Shown: positions 23,221 through 33,770, numbered from the stretch's first letter. The stretch is 64,000 bases of DNA from Cricetomys ansorgei (GCA_026225945.1 JAMJFZ010001133.1:3802501-3866500), one strand, 5' to 3'. The notes: a model not told the origin generated them from the sequence alone. Numbers and translations: made by a program.

Positions 23221-23561
23221 TGTTGCAGAAGTTTATTTTTAGTTATGTTTAAAATGATGGTTTTGTAGATTGTTGGGAGAAGGGCTGTCTAGGCCTTGGC
23301 AATTTGTATTGTCTGGAGATGTTGGCTTTATGTAAAAGATGTTTGATTGCTCATGATCTGCACGTGCTATCAATAGAACACCTGAGAAGCTAAGATATCA
23401 AAAAAAAAAATCTTTGAGAGGAGATACTCAGGGTTTCACTGTCTAATATGGTGCTTGCCATGGTAGTGGTTCCCTTTGTTGAGGTCTGACAGGGTTTACA
23501 TCTATGAATATGCCTCCATGTCTTCTTTGATGAGCTGCCACAGTAGATGTACAACTACACA
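23221..23561 (+). mobile_element. ERV solo LTR, family A
   Basis: It runs from TGTTGCAGAAG to about CTACACA. Diagnostic text is 'tttatgtaaaagatgtttgattgctcatgat', 'atagaacacctgagaagct', 'ccatggtagtggttccctttgttgaggtctgac', and 'atctatgaatatgcctccatgtcttc'. The same blocks occur in the same order at 47675 and 52427, so this is one LTR family (called A here). The polyA-signal region has been replaced by an A10 run near 23400. No flanking duplication was found. Confidence 0.7.
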
Positions 23562-24982
23562 GAATTCTTCATGAAATTATGTTAAAATGTCCACAACAAA
23601 AAGATGGTTTATAATCTGGGAATGCCCTGTTAAAGCTGCTTTTCTGCAGCTATCACCACACCCTAATTGTTTGAGCTATACAGCCACAAACTCTTTCACT
23701 CAGGGTAATGTGAGCAGATTGCAGGTGAGAGCTGACTCTAGGTTCAGCTCTGGTACTATATAAATATAAGAATATTTGGACTGTTAGTGTATGAAAATAT
23801 GTTCCTGAAAACTCCAAAAAGAAGTCTCATCTAAAAATTATCTTCTATATCCAGTGTGCTGTTATGTTAAATTCATTGTCTTAGTAAAATCTATTGATTT
23901 CATGCAATTTTGGCAAGGGAGCTTTCTTTGTTATTTAAAAAGAAGTAAAACAAAAGTTGCCTTGGTACTTGCAAAGACACTTGGGTCCAGTAGTAATTAG
24001 TGACTTTGTTCTATGTTAATTAAAATGTACAATTTCATTGGTAAGAGTAGTATAAAGTATAGTTAATCTAATTTCTATTTCTTCATTAAGAATGACATTG
24101 TATATACATGAAAGAAAAACTACAGTGAGAAAGGCTCAATATTTCTATTTGATCAAGTGGTATTATAAGCAACACTATATGTTTTAGTAATTAAGAATAA
24201 ATGTTATATGAGTTTTCATTTAGGCAAATAATTACAGTACTATTGGAGAGTGTTGTGAGGTTAATTCAAGTATTAACTTTTATTGTGGTAATTTTAGGAA
24301 AGCATAGAAACAGCTTTAATAATTTAAAAAATGTATTCAATTGCTTATGGAGCTATTTAAGCTCTTTTAACTGCAGTGGGATTTCTAGTTGGACAGTGAC
24401 CAAGAAATCATCTTTTAAACACTTTGTAAGGGAAACATAGCTAGATATCTTGCACATTTTCACATACAAATGGTTTTACAAATTACATTGGTTTTATTAA
24501 TAAAGTAAAATTTAGTTGAATGTGAATTTATAACATATGAGTGGGATTGAATTTGGTTTGTAGGATAATTTAAATTATCAAGGTCATTCTGTTGAGATAG
24601 TTATCTAGGTCTGCCATATCCTGCATGGCTTTGACCTCACTCTGTCAATGAGAGAATGAAGAAAGAATTGGCATATAGATACACATACAGAAAAGCTGTG
24701 ATCAGGTGAGTTGTGAGCACTCTGATAGATTGTCACCAAATATGTCACAACTGAACACCTCAGCACCTTTATTATGTACAGTACATGAGAAGGGATTAGA
24801 GAGACTTGGGAAGAGGTCTTGCCTATAGACAAGCAGTCTTGGGAGATCAACATTCAGGAGGAGTAAACTGAAATTGAAATTTTTGCACACACTGGCCAAT
24901 TGTTCATAAACACTTCTGTTTGAACAATCGTATAAGTCCAGAGGAACAAAGGAAGGCTTTGCCATTACTGTGGATCTTGAAG
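23562..24982. other. Unassigned stretch
   Basis: No gene or clear repeat between the family A LTR and the MaLR. It is AT-rich from 23760 on. Frames here are short and featureless. The 173-codon minus-strand frame ending at 24702 is mostly antisense of the neighbouring LTR. Confidence 0.4.
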
Positions 24983-25398
24983 CACCGGATAGTTTTATGT
25001 CAACTTGGCACAAGCTGAAGTCATCTGAGAGGAAGGAAACACAATTAAGAAAAGTCTTCCATAAGTCTTGACTGTAGGCAAGCCTATAGAGTATTTTCTT
25101 AATTAGTAATTGATGGGGGAGGGCCCAGTTCATTGTGGGCAGGGCCACTCCTGGGATCATGGTCCTGGATTCTATAAGAAAGCAGACTGAGCAACCCAGA
25201 GGGAACAAGACAGTAAGAAGCATTTTTTCATGGTGCTTCAGCTCCTGCTTCTAGGCTCCTGCTCTGTTTGAGACCCTGTCCTGATTTCCTTCACTGATGA
25301 ACAGAAATTTGGAGCCATAAGCCAAATAAACTTCTTTCCTCCCCATGTTGCTTTTGCCATGGTGTTTAATCAATGCAGTGATTTCCCTAACTAGGGCA
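24983..25398 (+). repeat. MaLR 5' LTR
   Basis: It contains 'ttttatgtcaacttggcacaagctg', 'gtcatctgagagg', 'ggcaagcctatagagtattttcttaatta', 'ggagggcccagttcattgtggg', 'ggattctataagaaagcag' (a TATA-like element), and an AATAAA signal in 'gccaaataaacttc' near 25322. It ends 'cctaactagggca'. The first bases (CACCGGATAG) correspond to TGCTGGATAG in the 3' LTR, so its TG start has mutated. Confidence 0.75.
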
Positions 25399-25403
25399 GT
25401 AAT

Positions 25404-25421
25404 TGGTACCAAGATTATGGG
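25404..25421 (+). promoter_or_regulatory. Primer-binding-site-like sequence (tRNA-Leu type)
   Basis: TGGTACCAAGATTATGGG begins 5 bases after the LTR. TGG pairs with a tRNA CCA end, and MaLR/ERVL elements typically carry a TGGTACCAGGAGTGGGG-like site in this position. Here the GGAGT part has decayed to AGATT. Its position right after the 5' LTR is a main reason for calling the flanks LTRs. Confidence 0.6.
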
Positions 25422-25446
25422 GTATTGTTGTGATAGACAAGACCAC

Positions 25447-25988
25447 TGTTAAAGCAAAAGTTATATTTAAATTTTAATTACTGTACCTAAGAGATCTATA
25501 GAACAAAGGAAAATAACTTCCTAGAGTGCTGGGTGGGGATGTTCAAGTGAGACACAGAAAGACATAATCCTGTAATCTCACTTGCCCAAGAACAGATAAC
25601 CTCCTAGAATGTTGGGTGGGGAAATTCTAGATTCCATTTGGGTAATCCAACTGCACAGGGTTAGCTGCAAATTCACTGGATATACTTAGTCACTTGTAAG
25701 CAGTAGATAACCGAGACAGGAAATACATCTGGATAGATGCTTGCTGCTGATTGGGCCTGGTGGAAAGTATGTAGCCTTATGGGTTCTGCCTTTTTAAGCA
25801 TCAGTTCCATGTGACTCAGTGTCATTTTGTAGAAACTTTGGAGGTGGCAGGACCACACTGTGGCAACCTCAAAATCGTCCTGGTCAGAGTCCATCTCCCT
25901 GGCCAGTATTTAATTACTTTAATTAAAGCTTTGCTTCAAATTTGGGTCACAGTTGTGGTGATCTTATTTTGGACCAGTGGGATTTACA
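25447..25988 (+). mobile_element. Solo LTR nested in the MaLR internal region
   Basis: The ends form an inverted repeat, TGTTAAA...TTTACA. MaLR internal text reads 'gatagacaagacca' before it and 'ccatgtgtcttggg' after it, consistent with a split 'gaccatg'. The 4 bases on each side are CCAC and CCAT, a possible 4-bp duplication with one change. A polyA-like ATTAAA lies near 25922. Two internal blocks, 'acttcctagagtgctgggtgggga' and 'acctcctagaatgttgggtgggga' (about 25528 and 25600), form a short duplication. The family is unassigned. Confidence 0.55.
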
Positions 25989-26182
25989 CCATGTGTCTTG
26001 GGAAGGTTGTAGAAGGACTTTGGAACTTCAGGTTAAAAAAGCCATTGAGTTTTCAAACCTTGGTGAGGTGTTCTGTAGGAGCTTGAAAGATAAGAATGTT
26101 GAGAACAATCCAGATAACAAAGGTCTGGCTTGTGAAGCTCTCAAAAAAATTTTGAGAGTCATTGAATGACTCTATCAGGGCC

Positions 26183-26343
26183 AGGTATGGTAGCCTGCCT
26201 TTAATCCCAGCACTTCGGAGGCAGAGACAGGTGTATCTTTGTGAGTTTGAGGCCAGCCTAATCTACAAATTGAGTTCCAGGACAGCTAGGACTGCTAAGC
26301 AAAGAAACCCTGTCTTGAAAACAAAACAAACTAGATTTTAAAC
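26183..26343 (+). mobile_element. B1 SINE with 18-bp target-site duplication
   Basis: It has a full B1 order: 'ccaggtatggtagcctgcctttaatcccagcac' with the Pol III promoter region, 'ggaggcagagacaggtgtatct', 'gagtttgaggccagcctaatctac', 'gttccaggacagctaggactgctaagcaaagaaaccctgtcttg', then an A-rich tail. The perfect direct repeat AATGACTCTATCAGGGCC flanks it (26165-26182 and 26344-26361). The TSD interrupts MaLR internal DNA, so B1 arrived later. The bases before CAAAGAAACC differ from Mus B1. Confidence 0.93.
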
Positions 26344-27409
26344 AATGACTCTATCAGGGCCATTTACCATTTTGAGTTAAGAACCTGTGGTTCTGGTTAG
26401 CTGGACCTGAAGAATCAGTGATGATTAACAGGAACCCAGAATCACTGAAGTAAAACTTTTGCTTTACTAAGACAATTGATGATAGTCAGCTGGAGCTGAG
26501 AAATTGACAGTGATTAAGAAAATACCAGCATCATAGAGGTGAAATCTCCTGGAAGTGTTTTCCCAAGAGTCTGGACATGCAACTATGTCCAGAGGTTGCC
26601 AAGGTTGTATGCTATGCTAGCAACCTGACAGGGTCTCTGTAGGTATCAGGCAGATAAGAGAACCACAGGAAAAAATGAGAATGAAGCTTGGTTCAAATTG
26701 ACTTCATCACTTGGATTGATATTTTGGAGAGTCTAATACCAGCCAGTTTATTACTAACATATTTAAGTCCAGTACATTTTGGAAAGAAGTTTCCTGGTAT
26801 AACACAATACCAGGTGCACAGGAAGTGTAATTACATTGAAACTCAACTCAAGGTATTTGTCATTTCCTCTAGGAAGATGTGTTCTAGAGAAAGGCTACCT
26901 GTACTAGCCTCAGGGCATAAGGAGGTATCTGGTCTGGCTTCTCTTGCACAGATAATGTAGAGGTCATTTGGACTATTAGACACCTCTGGTCCTGGTTGTG
27001 GAAGCTTGGGAAGCCTCTGGCTGTAAGGGTCAGTTAGACTTTTAGGTATCTTCCCTCCTGGATGTAGAAGCATATATGGCCCGGCCCAACAGATAATCCA
27101 ACTCTCAGCTTTCTGGGGGTGGAAGAACAGGTTTCTCTGGAAATATTAAATAAGTGTTTAACTTATTTTTTTTCTTTATAGGAGCCCACATTTGACAGAT
27201 TTTCAATTATAAGAGACACTTTGGATTTTAAAACAATTTGGATTTTATTTTTAAAATAGACTGAATTTTTAAAGTGCTTGAAATTGTAAGTCTGGAACTC
27301 TTTAACTCTGTAAAATGTTTCATATTGTGGGCTTTATATTAATGTGATCTTGGGAATGAAGAAGAATGGAAAGTTTGTGGTTTTACAGTGGATGTTTATG
27401 TGTCAAGTT

Positions 27410-27418
27410 GAAAAGGGG
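27410..27418 (+). promoter_or_regulatory. MaLR polypurine tract
   Basis: GAAAAGGGG, lying 7 bases upstream of the 3' LTR start TGCTGGATAG. A polypurine run here primes plus-strand DNA synthesis in LTR elements. Confidence 0.65.
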
Positions 27419-27495
27419 TAAATTGTGCTGGATAGCTTTACATAACTTTACATAAACTAAAGTTATCTGAGAGGAGGGAACCTCTATTAAGAAAC

Positions 27496-28435
27496 ACCCT
27501 GGTACCTACAAGATGTCTGGGTGCTCATGGTAACTCAAGGAGCCTGTGGGAGGCCTTAATGCACATGGGAGGCCTGAGTGACCAGGTATTTGTGTGATGT
27601 CTGAGTGCCTGAAGCATGGCTGGGTGCCTGTGTGATATCTGTGTGCCTTCATTATGTCTGGGTGCCTGTGAGTGTTATGATGCCTACTGGATGTTTGAAC
27701 ACTTGTGGGATGCCCTGGTCCCCGGGTGGCCCTGCTGCCTGTGGGATATCCAGATGCTGGCAGGGATGACTAGATGTCCAAGGATCCCTGTGTGAAGACT
27801 GGGTTCCTGCATGATGTTCAGATGTCTGTGGGTTGTCTGGATACCTACCTGATGCTTGAGTGTCCATAGAATCCATTGGTGCCTGTGTTAGGTCCCAGTG
27901 CTTATGGAAGACCCTGGTGACTATGAATGTCTGGTGCCTGTGGGATATCCAGATCTCTTCAGGAGGCACTCATGCCCGTGGGAAGTACTGGTGACTGCCA
28001 GATGTCTAGGTGCCTGTGTGAGGTCCAGGTCCCTGAGAGATGACTGGTTACTTGTTGGAGGCTCTGGTCCCTGTGGAATGTTGGCGGTCCTGTTGGATGT
28101 CCCAGTGCTTGCAAGATAGCAGGAAGCCTGGTCCATGTCTAGTTTTGGGTGGTGAGATCCAACATCAAGTCGAGAGCTCTGCTATGCCTCCTCCCAGACT
28201 AGAATGGGCCAAGTCAAGGCACACAATCATAGCAGCCTTCTGCCTCCAAAGATCATGTTGAAGCTCATCATCCATGCTTCTGCCACACATGTTTGACTTA
28301 ATTTTATTTTTTTTCCTACCCTTTTGGAAAGCTCAGGGATGAGAGGATGGAACAGAGAGGAATGGGAAGAGGGTATTATCAAGATACATTGTATGAAACT
28401 CAAATTATTAATAAAAGTATTATAAAAATTCAAAA
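27496..28435 (+). mobile_element. L1 3'-end insertion inside the MaLR 3' LTR
   Basis: The right end is a typical L1 terminus: a purine-rich 'gggatgagaggatggaacagagaggaatgggaag' block, 'atcaagatacattgtatgaaactc', then an A-rich end. The left two thirds is a degenerate minisatellite (see 27500-28130). AGAAAC flanks the segment on both sides (27490-27495 and 28438-28443) and is a possible short target duplication. No ORF2 coding is present. Confidence 0.65.
27500..28130 (+). repeat. Degenerate 19-20 bp minisatellite
   Basis: Words such as 'gtgcctgtgtgatgtctgg', 'gtgcctgtgggatatccag' and 'gtgcctgtgtgaggtccag' recur about every 19-20 bases or multiples of that for some 600 bases, with heavy drift. 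Several overlapping frames run through it on both strands because the repeat contains few stops. None is a supported protein. Confidence 0.7.
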
Positions 28436-28894
28436 AGAGAAACTATTTCCAAAAGACTGGGCTGTAGGCAAGCCTGTAGAACATTTTCTTAATCAGTGAT
28501 TGGTGAGGGAGGGCCCAGCTCATTATGTGTGGGACCACCCCTGAGTTGGTGGTCCTGGGTTCTATAAGAAAGTAGGCTTAGCAAGTCAGTAAGAGGAATT
28601 CCTCCATTGCCTCTGCTTCAGATCCTGCCTACAGGTTCCTGATACGTTTTGAGTCCTGACTTGACTTTCTTCAATGATGAACAGTGATGTGATAGCATAA
28701 GCCAAATAAATTGTTTCCTTCCAATGCTGCTTTGGTCATGGTGTCTCCTCAAAACAATGATAACCCCAACTAGGACAGCATTTTTGATATGTCCTGCTTA
28801 TGTTAAAAATTACACATTCACTCAAGACTTCACTTACTCCATACATGTATCCATACAATTGCAAATTATCTAAAGTAAAAAAATAGGTATGGCT

Positions 28895-29220
28895 GTCTGG
28901 CTTGATGTTCTTGTAGAACTCCTAAAAATTGAAGTGTATATGGGCTACTGACACTTTTACCTGCCTTTTCTTCCTGCTGGGCTGCCTCATCCAGCTTTGA
29001 TGTAGTGGCTCATGCCCAGCCCACGGCCTAGTTTCATCTTGATATACTCTGTTCTATTAGTAACCCTGAGAAGCCTACTCTTTTCTGAGGGCAAGCAGGT
29101 TGGGTGGGTCTAGGGAAGAGCGAAGATGTGGGGGGAGCTGGAAGGAGTGGAGGGAGAGAGGCATCCTTCTGGATGTATTTCTCTGAGATGATCCTCTGAG
29201 AAAGAATGGGGTTATCTCAG
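28895..29220 (+). mobile_element. L1 3' UTR fragment
   Basis: It reads 'gatgttcttgtagaactcct', 'cctgctgggctgcctcatccagctttgatg', 'gagaagcctactcttttctgagggcaagcagg', then a G-rich purine stretch (29100-29160) and 'tctggatgtatttctctgagatg'. This is the order of a rodent L1 3' UTR. The same block recurs in the 47040-47390 fragment. Confidence 0.65.
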
Positions 29221-31057
29221 ATTTCAACACTCAAGGCTTCTCATTGTATTGGTGTACTTGCATAAGTACATAACACATAAACATTATGTTTTCACTGGTG
29301 CTTTCAATACCACTTACAAGTGAGGTTGTCACAATGTCCTCTTACCTGACCCTCTCTTCTCCATCCTCACAAAAGTACTTCTTTCTTTGTTTTCAGGTTG
29401 TTCCCCCAGGCTTCATCCTCTGTTTCCTCATGTGTCTTTCCCAGGAGGTAACTGTATGTTACATTAGTTAGTAACTGTTGTTACATTTCTGTTATAATTG
29501 TCCTGAAGTTCCATAATGGCAGGGACTTTTTTCAAATGTTCACATTTTGAAAATCAATTCTTGAGACTGAGTGGATATTGTTCCTTCATTTTGTTTGTGC
29601 GTTTGGAAGAAAGAGCTTATTCTTTTTCTGTTTTCTGTAGACACGCTTTCTTTCACATACCCATACTAACTTGGAGCCTTAAGAATACCAGGTGATTAGT
29701 TTAATTCTGTATATTGATGAGAATTAACTTTCCTCAGGATATTTAAGGTTATAAAAATTGTGAGGTAGCTATAAATCTGTAACCTAAGTCTCCTTTTAAA
29801 AATAAAAGCAAAAGAATTTGAAATAAGAAAAAGAACTTGTGATCATTATAGATCCAGGAACCACCACAAATTAAATTATGGTTCTGAGAAGGTAGTTGCA
29901 TTAATTCTAATTAGCACATAACTAAGTAGACTGCATTTTTGAGTTTGTGGATGTACGGACAGAGTGGTCACTGTATTAGCCTTAGAATTTACTCTATCAT
30001 ATCTTTGCCAAAAAAAACAACCCAAGCATTAATGCTAAGCCACTTGAGTTTCTTAAATCTGAGTTTTAGTGCTGTGTTGATGATAAATCAGATTCTCATT
30101 GCCACTCTATTGCAGAAAAGGTTCTTCTGTGTCCATAATATAGATCACAATGTGATTTAAGTTGAATCAAGCCTATGTAACTCTCTTTAAAGTATGAGAA
30201 GAAACTTTGCTGGAGACCAAAACTAATAGTCTTATTTTATAATAAAAAGCAGTATGTTAGTGATAGAGGCTCTACCGATTTTTGCAGCCACCCCAAGTAC
30301 AAATTTCTGTCCGTTTTCACAGCTAAATAGGTTTTTGTTTTTGCTTTTTTTTTTTTTTTTTGGCGGGGGCAGCTTTCAGGTCATAAACGTATTTAAAGTC
30401 TCTACTTAATATCATGAAAGACAAAAATTCTAATTTCCCAAGAAGCAGTGAAAATAGAGAACATCATCTGGAGGAATTAAGATATAAGATGCCTGACTAT
30501 CAAATCCATTTTGGAATGAAAGACCATCAGGAAATGCAGTAATGTGAACATGAAACTGAACAAACCTTCAAATTGAACATAAAGGGGTCACATCTCAGTA
30601 CTTCCCTTCACTTTACAAAGTGGTCTTTCAGCTGTTCCAATGTAAAAAGATGACAAGATGTAATTCATATTGTTCACCTCTACTATTTAGTGACTCCTTT
30701 GAGAAATGAAAGCTAATTTCACTTGTGTTTGCATTCACTGCAGACACTTGTCACAAGTTGCTTATAACTTTGTAAGGCTACTTATCAGATATGGAGAGTT
30801 AGATACTGAGTGTGAAATCATAGCAAAAGTTTCTAGGATACTTAAAACCTCTGTGATAATTATGTGAGAAAGCCAAAGATATACTTTAAGAAATATATGC
30901 TCCCATAAGTAATTTGTAATCAAGTGAAAGAAATTTATTTAAAAATTAGTGATTACATTAAGAAATCCTCTACCAAGAAAAGGGATCCAGTTTTATTTAC
31001 AAATTTTATGAAAATTAAAGGCTAATATGACCTCCAAGTTTATAGAAACATTGTTCA
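29221..31057. other. Unassigned stretch
   Basis: No gene is recognised. A T17 run occurs at 30345-30361, followed by GGCGGGGGC. No exon-like frame is present: frames at 29286-29471 and 29939-30160 are short and without motifs. Confidence 0.4.
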
Positions 31058-31180
31058 GATGGGTGTGGGGTTCAGGGATGTCACTGACCTCTGAAATATG
31101 AGGCAGGAGGATTGCAGGGTTTATGTCAGTCTGGCTTACACTGTCTCTCAAAAACAAAACAAAAAACAAAAAACAAAAGA
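31058..31180 (+). mobile_element. Diverged B1- or B4-like SINE
   Basis: 'atgaggcaggaggattgcagg', 'tatgtcagtctggcttacac', 'tgtctctcaaaaacaaaacaaaaaac' follow the right half of a B1-type SINE with its A-rich tail. The left part is hard to align. Confidence 0.5.
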
Positions 31181-31260
31181 AACTGAATGCTAGAGATAAA
31201 GCTCTGTGTTATTGAGAGGTTTGTGATTGGCCTTGATCCCCAACAATGATAGCAGAAAAG

Positions 31261-31301
31261 GGAGAGAGAGAGAGAGAGAGAGACAGAGACAGAGAGAGAG
31301 A
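31261..31301 (+). repeat. (GA)n microsatellite
   Basis: GA run with two GACA interruptions in the middle. Confidence 0.95.
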
Positions 31302-32600
31302 TTGATTTAGTTAGAACTCAACTCTTACATGACAGGCTATTATTTGTCTAAAGTAGGTTTTCAAAGAACTGTAGCATTTCAAGGGCATTCTGCATCTTTG
31401 AATATTCAGTTAAAGATATGCAAATGTTGTGTTTTCATATCATGCAAGCTTTCATGTTTTTAGTCTTTTCTGGGAGTATATAAAAGAGAGATGAGTATTA
31501 TTTTTTGATGAGTATCTTTAAGAAATTTCTTCACAGCTTTAGGGCCAGTGGTCTTCTCCTTTATTCTTAAATGCTTTGGAGCAGACTTAATATGTTGTGG
31601 AGTCCTTTTTATTTTATCCTTGGATCATGAGATAATAATGTTCTTTGTTTACAGGATATAATTTCAAACATCAGCTGAACTCCCTGGACATTGTAGTATC
31701 TATCATTTACTTTGCCTGTTTCTGTCTTACATAAGTTTCCTGAGAGACAGTGGAATGGTTTTACTATGTAGTTGAAGAACAATTTTGCTTAATAGAATAT
31801 CTAAAAAAACTTGAAACTGTATGAGGTTTACATTTTCTTGAGCATCTCTAGATTGTCCTGTTCAAAGTGAAATCATAATTTTAGTTAAGGAAAATATTAA
31901 CATATAACCTGAAGATGCATTTTGTATCATTAACCAACATCTGGATAATAGGATAAATCATTTTCATAATCTAAAAATATTCTACTTAGTGTCTTATTTA
32001 TCTTTCTTGTGAAAATAATTTGCTTGTTTAAATATGCAATTTTAGATTACTTATTATATTTTGTAATTAATTCCTATTTTAAATCAGCTAGCTTATTCTT
32101 ATAATTTATATGCTCCCTTAAAAATTGCTAGCTTTTTTAACCTGTTAGTTTCTATTTTTTCATTGGTGAGATAAAACCATTGATATTCCGAATTGCTTTT
32201 TTGCTGTTAGAAATAGAATAAAAATGGAGAGGTGCATGATTCCCTTAATTTAAAGCCTACAAAAAGGGAAAGAATATGATTTGTCTTAGTTGTATTTTGA
32301 ATAATTTGTCCTCATTTGTATTTGTTTTTCATTAATGTCTCCCTAAGTAACTACACACTCTTACTAATTCAGATACTAGCGTCTTCAGGGAATCTGAGCT
32401 TCTTTCTCCATCTAGAACTTGTCTAGGGCCACCAATTCTTTTTAGGTCACTCTACTTTAATGTTTTCTGAGACAACTTAAAAGTAATGTTTTCATAATCT
32501 CCTTTCTAATACTCTGACTAGGCCCTCCTCTGGTGTTTTAAATTTCATTACATTATGATAAAATATACCAGTCTAGTAATGTTAGAAATATATACCCTTA
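31302..32600. other. Unassigned AT-rich stretch
   Basis: No gene or named repeat recognised. Strongly AT-rich around 31860-32290. Confidence 0.4.
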
Positions 32601-32697
32601 ACTCTTCTTCCTCCCAACTCCTTCTCTTTCTCCCTCCCTCCATTCCCTTCCTTCCTTCCTTCCTCCCTCTCTCACTTTCTCCCTCTTCTTCCTTCGC
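32601..32697 (+). repeat. Pyrimidine-rich tract (TTCC/CTCC)n
   Basis: Almost uninterrupted C/T sequence with CCTT units. It produces a Ser/Pro-rich artefact peptide in one frame. Confidence 0.9.
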
Positions 32698-33074
32698 TTT
32701 TGACAAATGTCACTATTTCTATGACATTTATATGTTACCTATTCATCATGTTTCATTGATTCAATAAAACATGTCCGCATCGTAAAGTTCATTGTATTTC
32801 CATTGCTGTTGTTGTCACCAGAGAGCATCTGGACTAAGCTCTGTCTGTTAGATCCAACCCTTCTCTCAGGACTCTGATCTATTTTGAGAGTGATGTTTTA
32901 CAAATGCTACCCATCACATCTTCACTTTATCTATAACCTTTCAACACTGTACTACGACTAATTTAAAGAGTTCCTTGTGCTTAACAAGGATAGTATGTCC
33001 TTGTAAAAAGTTGTCTTTACGCACTTCTTAAAATTCATCTCTCACTTCTCTCAGCTTATGAATTTAAGTCTTAT

Positions 33075-33400
33075 CTCCAACTGGTGTTGTTAATGAAGAA
33101 GTGGATGAATCTTTAGAAACTTTAGCCGTGTGGAAGGAGCTAAGGTCAAAGAAGCATGACCTTGACAGGAATATTGTAATTTTTCTTCTCCTATTTCTCT
33201 CTTTTACTTTCTGGGTGTCATGAGGTAAACTGCTTCCTTTGCAACATGCTCCCGTTATGATATACTGCTTCATCCAAGGCCACAGGCACCAGGGTCAAGT
33301 GGCCCTGAAGTCAAACCTCTGAATCTATGAGCCAATATTTTAAGTAGATTATTTCAGATATATTGTGATACTGATGGAGTATAAGTCCAAAGGAAATGAA
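33075..33400 (+). mobile_element. Old MaLR-type LTR
   Basis: The order 'ctcctatttctctcttttactttctgggtgtcatgaggtaaactgcttcctttgcaacatgctcccg', 'tatgatatactgcttcatcca', 'aatctatgagccaatatttt', 'atttcagatatattgtgatactgatgg' resembles a MaLR LTR ending in 'ttgtcatagtgatggaaagctgactaa'. Its polyA signal has been lost. Diverged, and the ends are approximate. Confidence 0.5.
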
Positions 33401-33479
33401 GTCAGTATCTCCAACACCTCACTGCTCCCCAGTCTTCATGTCAACATGGCTCACATCAGGCAAGATGACAAGGCAATAA

Positions 33480-33726
33480 CCTCAGCGTCCTTCAGCTGAT
33501 GCAGAGATAGAGGAAAGATGGGGAGACACACAGCGGGATGCTATTAAATCATAAAACCAAAGGCAGTCTTGCCATTTGTGACAAGGCGAACGAACCTGGA
33601 GGATGTTGTGTTAAATAAATGAGTTAGACACAGAAAGAAATACCACACTGTGGAAATTAAACTGTTGAACCCAGAAGTGGAAACAAATGGTAGGTATCAG
33701 AGAACAAAGGGTGTAAGAAGGCAGGG

Positions 33727-33766
<40 letters not shown>
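33480..33766 (+). mobile_element. Ancient L1 (L1M-like) 3' ORF2 fragment plus A34 run
   Basis: 'gtcttgccatttgtgacaaggcgaacgaacctggaggatgttgtg' followed by 'gttagacacagaaagaaataccacac' and 'tggaaattaaactgttgaacccagaagtgg' corresponds to the ORF2 C-terminal and start of 3' UTR of older mammalian L1s. It is followed by a 34-base uninterrupted A run (33733-33766), out of keeping with the age of the L1 text. Confidence 0.7.

Positions 33767-33770
<4 letters not shown>

Larger units (their letters stand above)
24983..28777 (+). mobile_element. MaLR (ERVL-type) element, two LTRs, three nested insertions
   Basis: Order: 5' LTR (24983-25398), tRNA-primer-like site (25404), internal DNA, polypurine tract (27410-27418), 3' LTR (27426-27495 plus 28436-28777). 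Nested inside are an LTR (25447-25988), a B1 (26183-26343) and an L1 3' end (27496-28435). MaLRs are non-autonomous ERVL relatives with little or no coding capacity, which fits the absence of gag/pol remnants. By eye the LTRs agree over most of their length but are well diverged (very roughly three quarters identical), so insertion was old. No convincing 5-bp target duplication was found. Confidence 0.75.
27426..28777 (+). repeat. MaLR 3' LTR, split by an L1 insertion
   Basis: The first part (27426-27495) reads TGCTGGATAG...'gttatctgagaggagggaacctctattaag'. The second part (28436-28777) resumes with 'aactatttccaaaagactgggctgtaggcaagcctg' and ends 'ccccaactaggaca'. Laid end to end they match the order and length (about 410 bases) of the 5' LTR. 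The second part keeps 'gccaaataaattg' with its polyA signal. Confidence 0.75.

Noticed and set aside
24702..25223. Longest open frame of the window (173 codons, minus strand)
   Set aside because: About half of it is the antisense of the MaLR 5' LTR and the rest is featureless. No protein family is recognisable.
24983..25398. Alternative reading of the 'tgtcaacttg...aactaagaca' repeats as rodent DNA transposons (URR1/RMER1 type)
   Set aside because: At 24983-28777 a pair of copies brackets a primer-like site, internal DNA and a polypurine tract, which is LTR-element architecture. For the single copies at 7947 and 11506 this argument is only by resemblance, so some doubt remains.
27500..28130. 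CRISPR-like array
   Set aside because: Units are contiguous and degenerate with no constant-repeat/unique-spacer structure, and the DNA is mammalian.
27652..28261. Several overlapping frames on both strands in the minisatellite
   Set aside because: The 19-20 bp repeat lacks stops in several frames, so open frames are inevitable. There is no evidence of translation.
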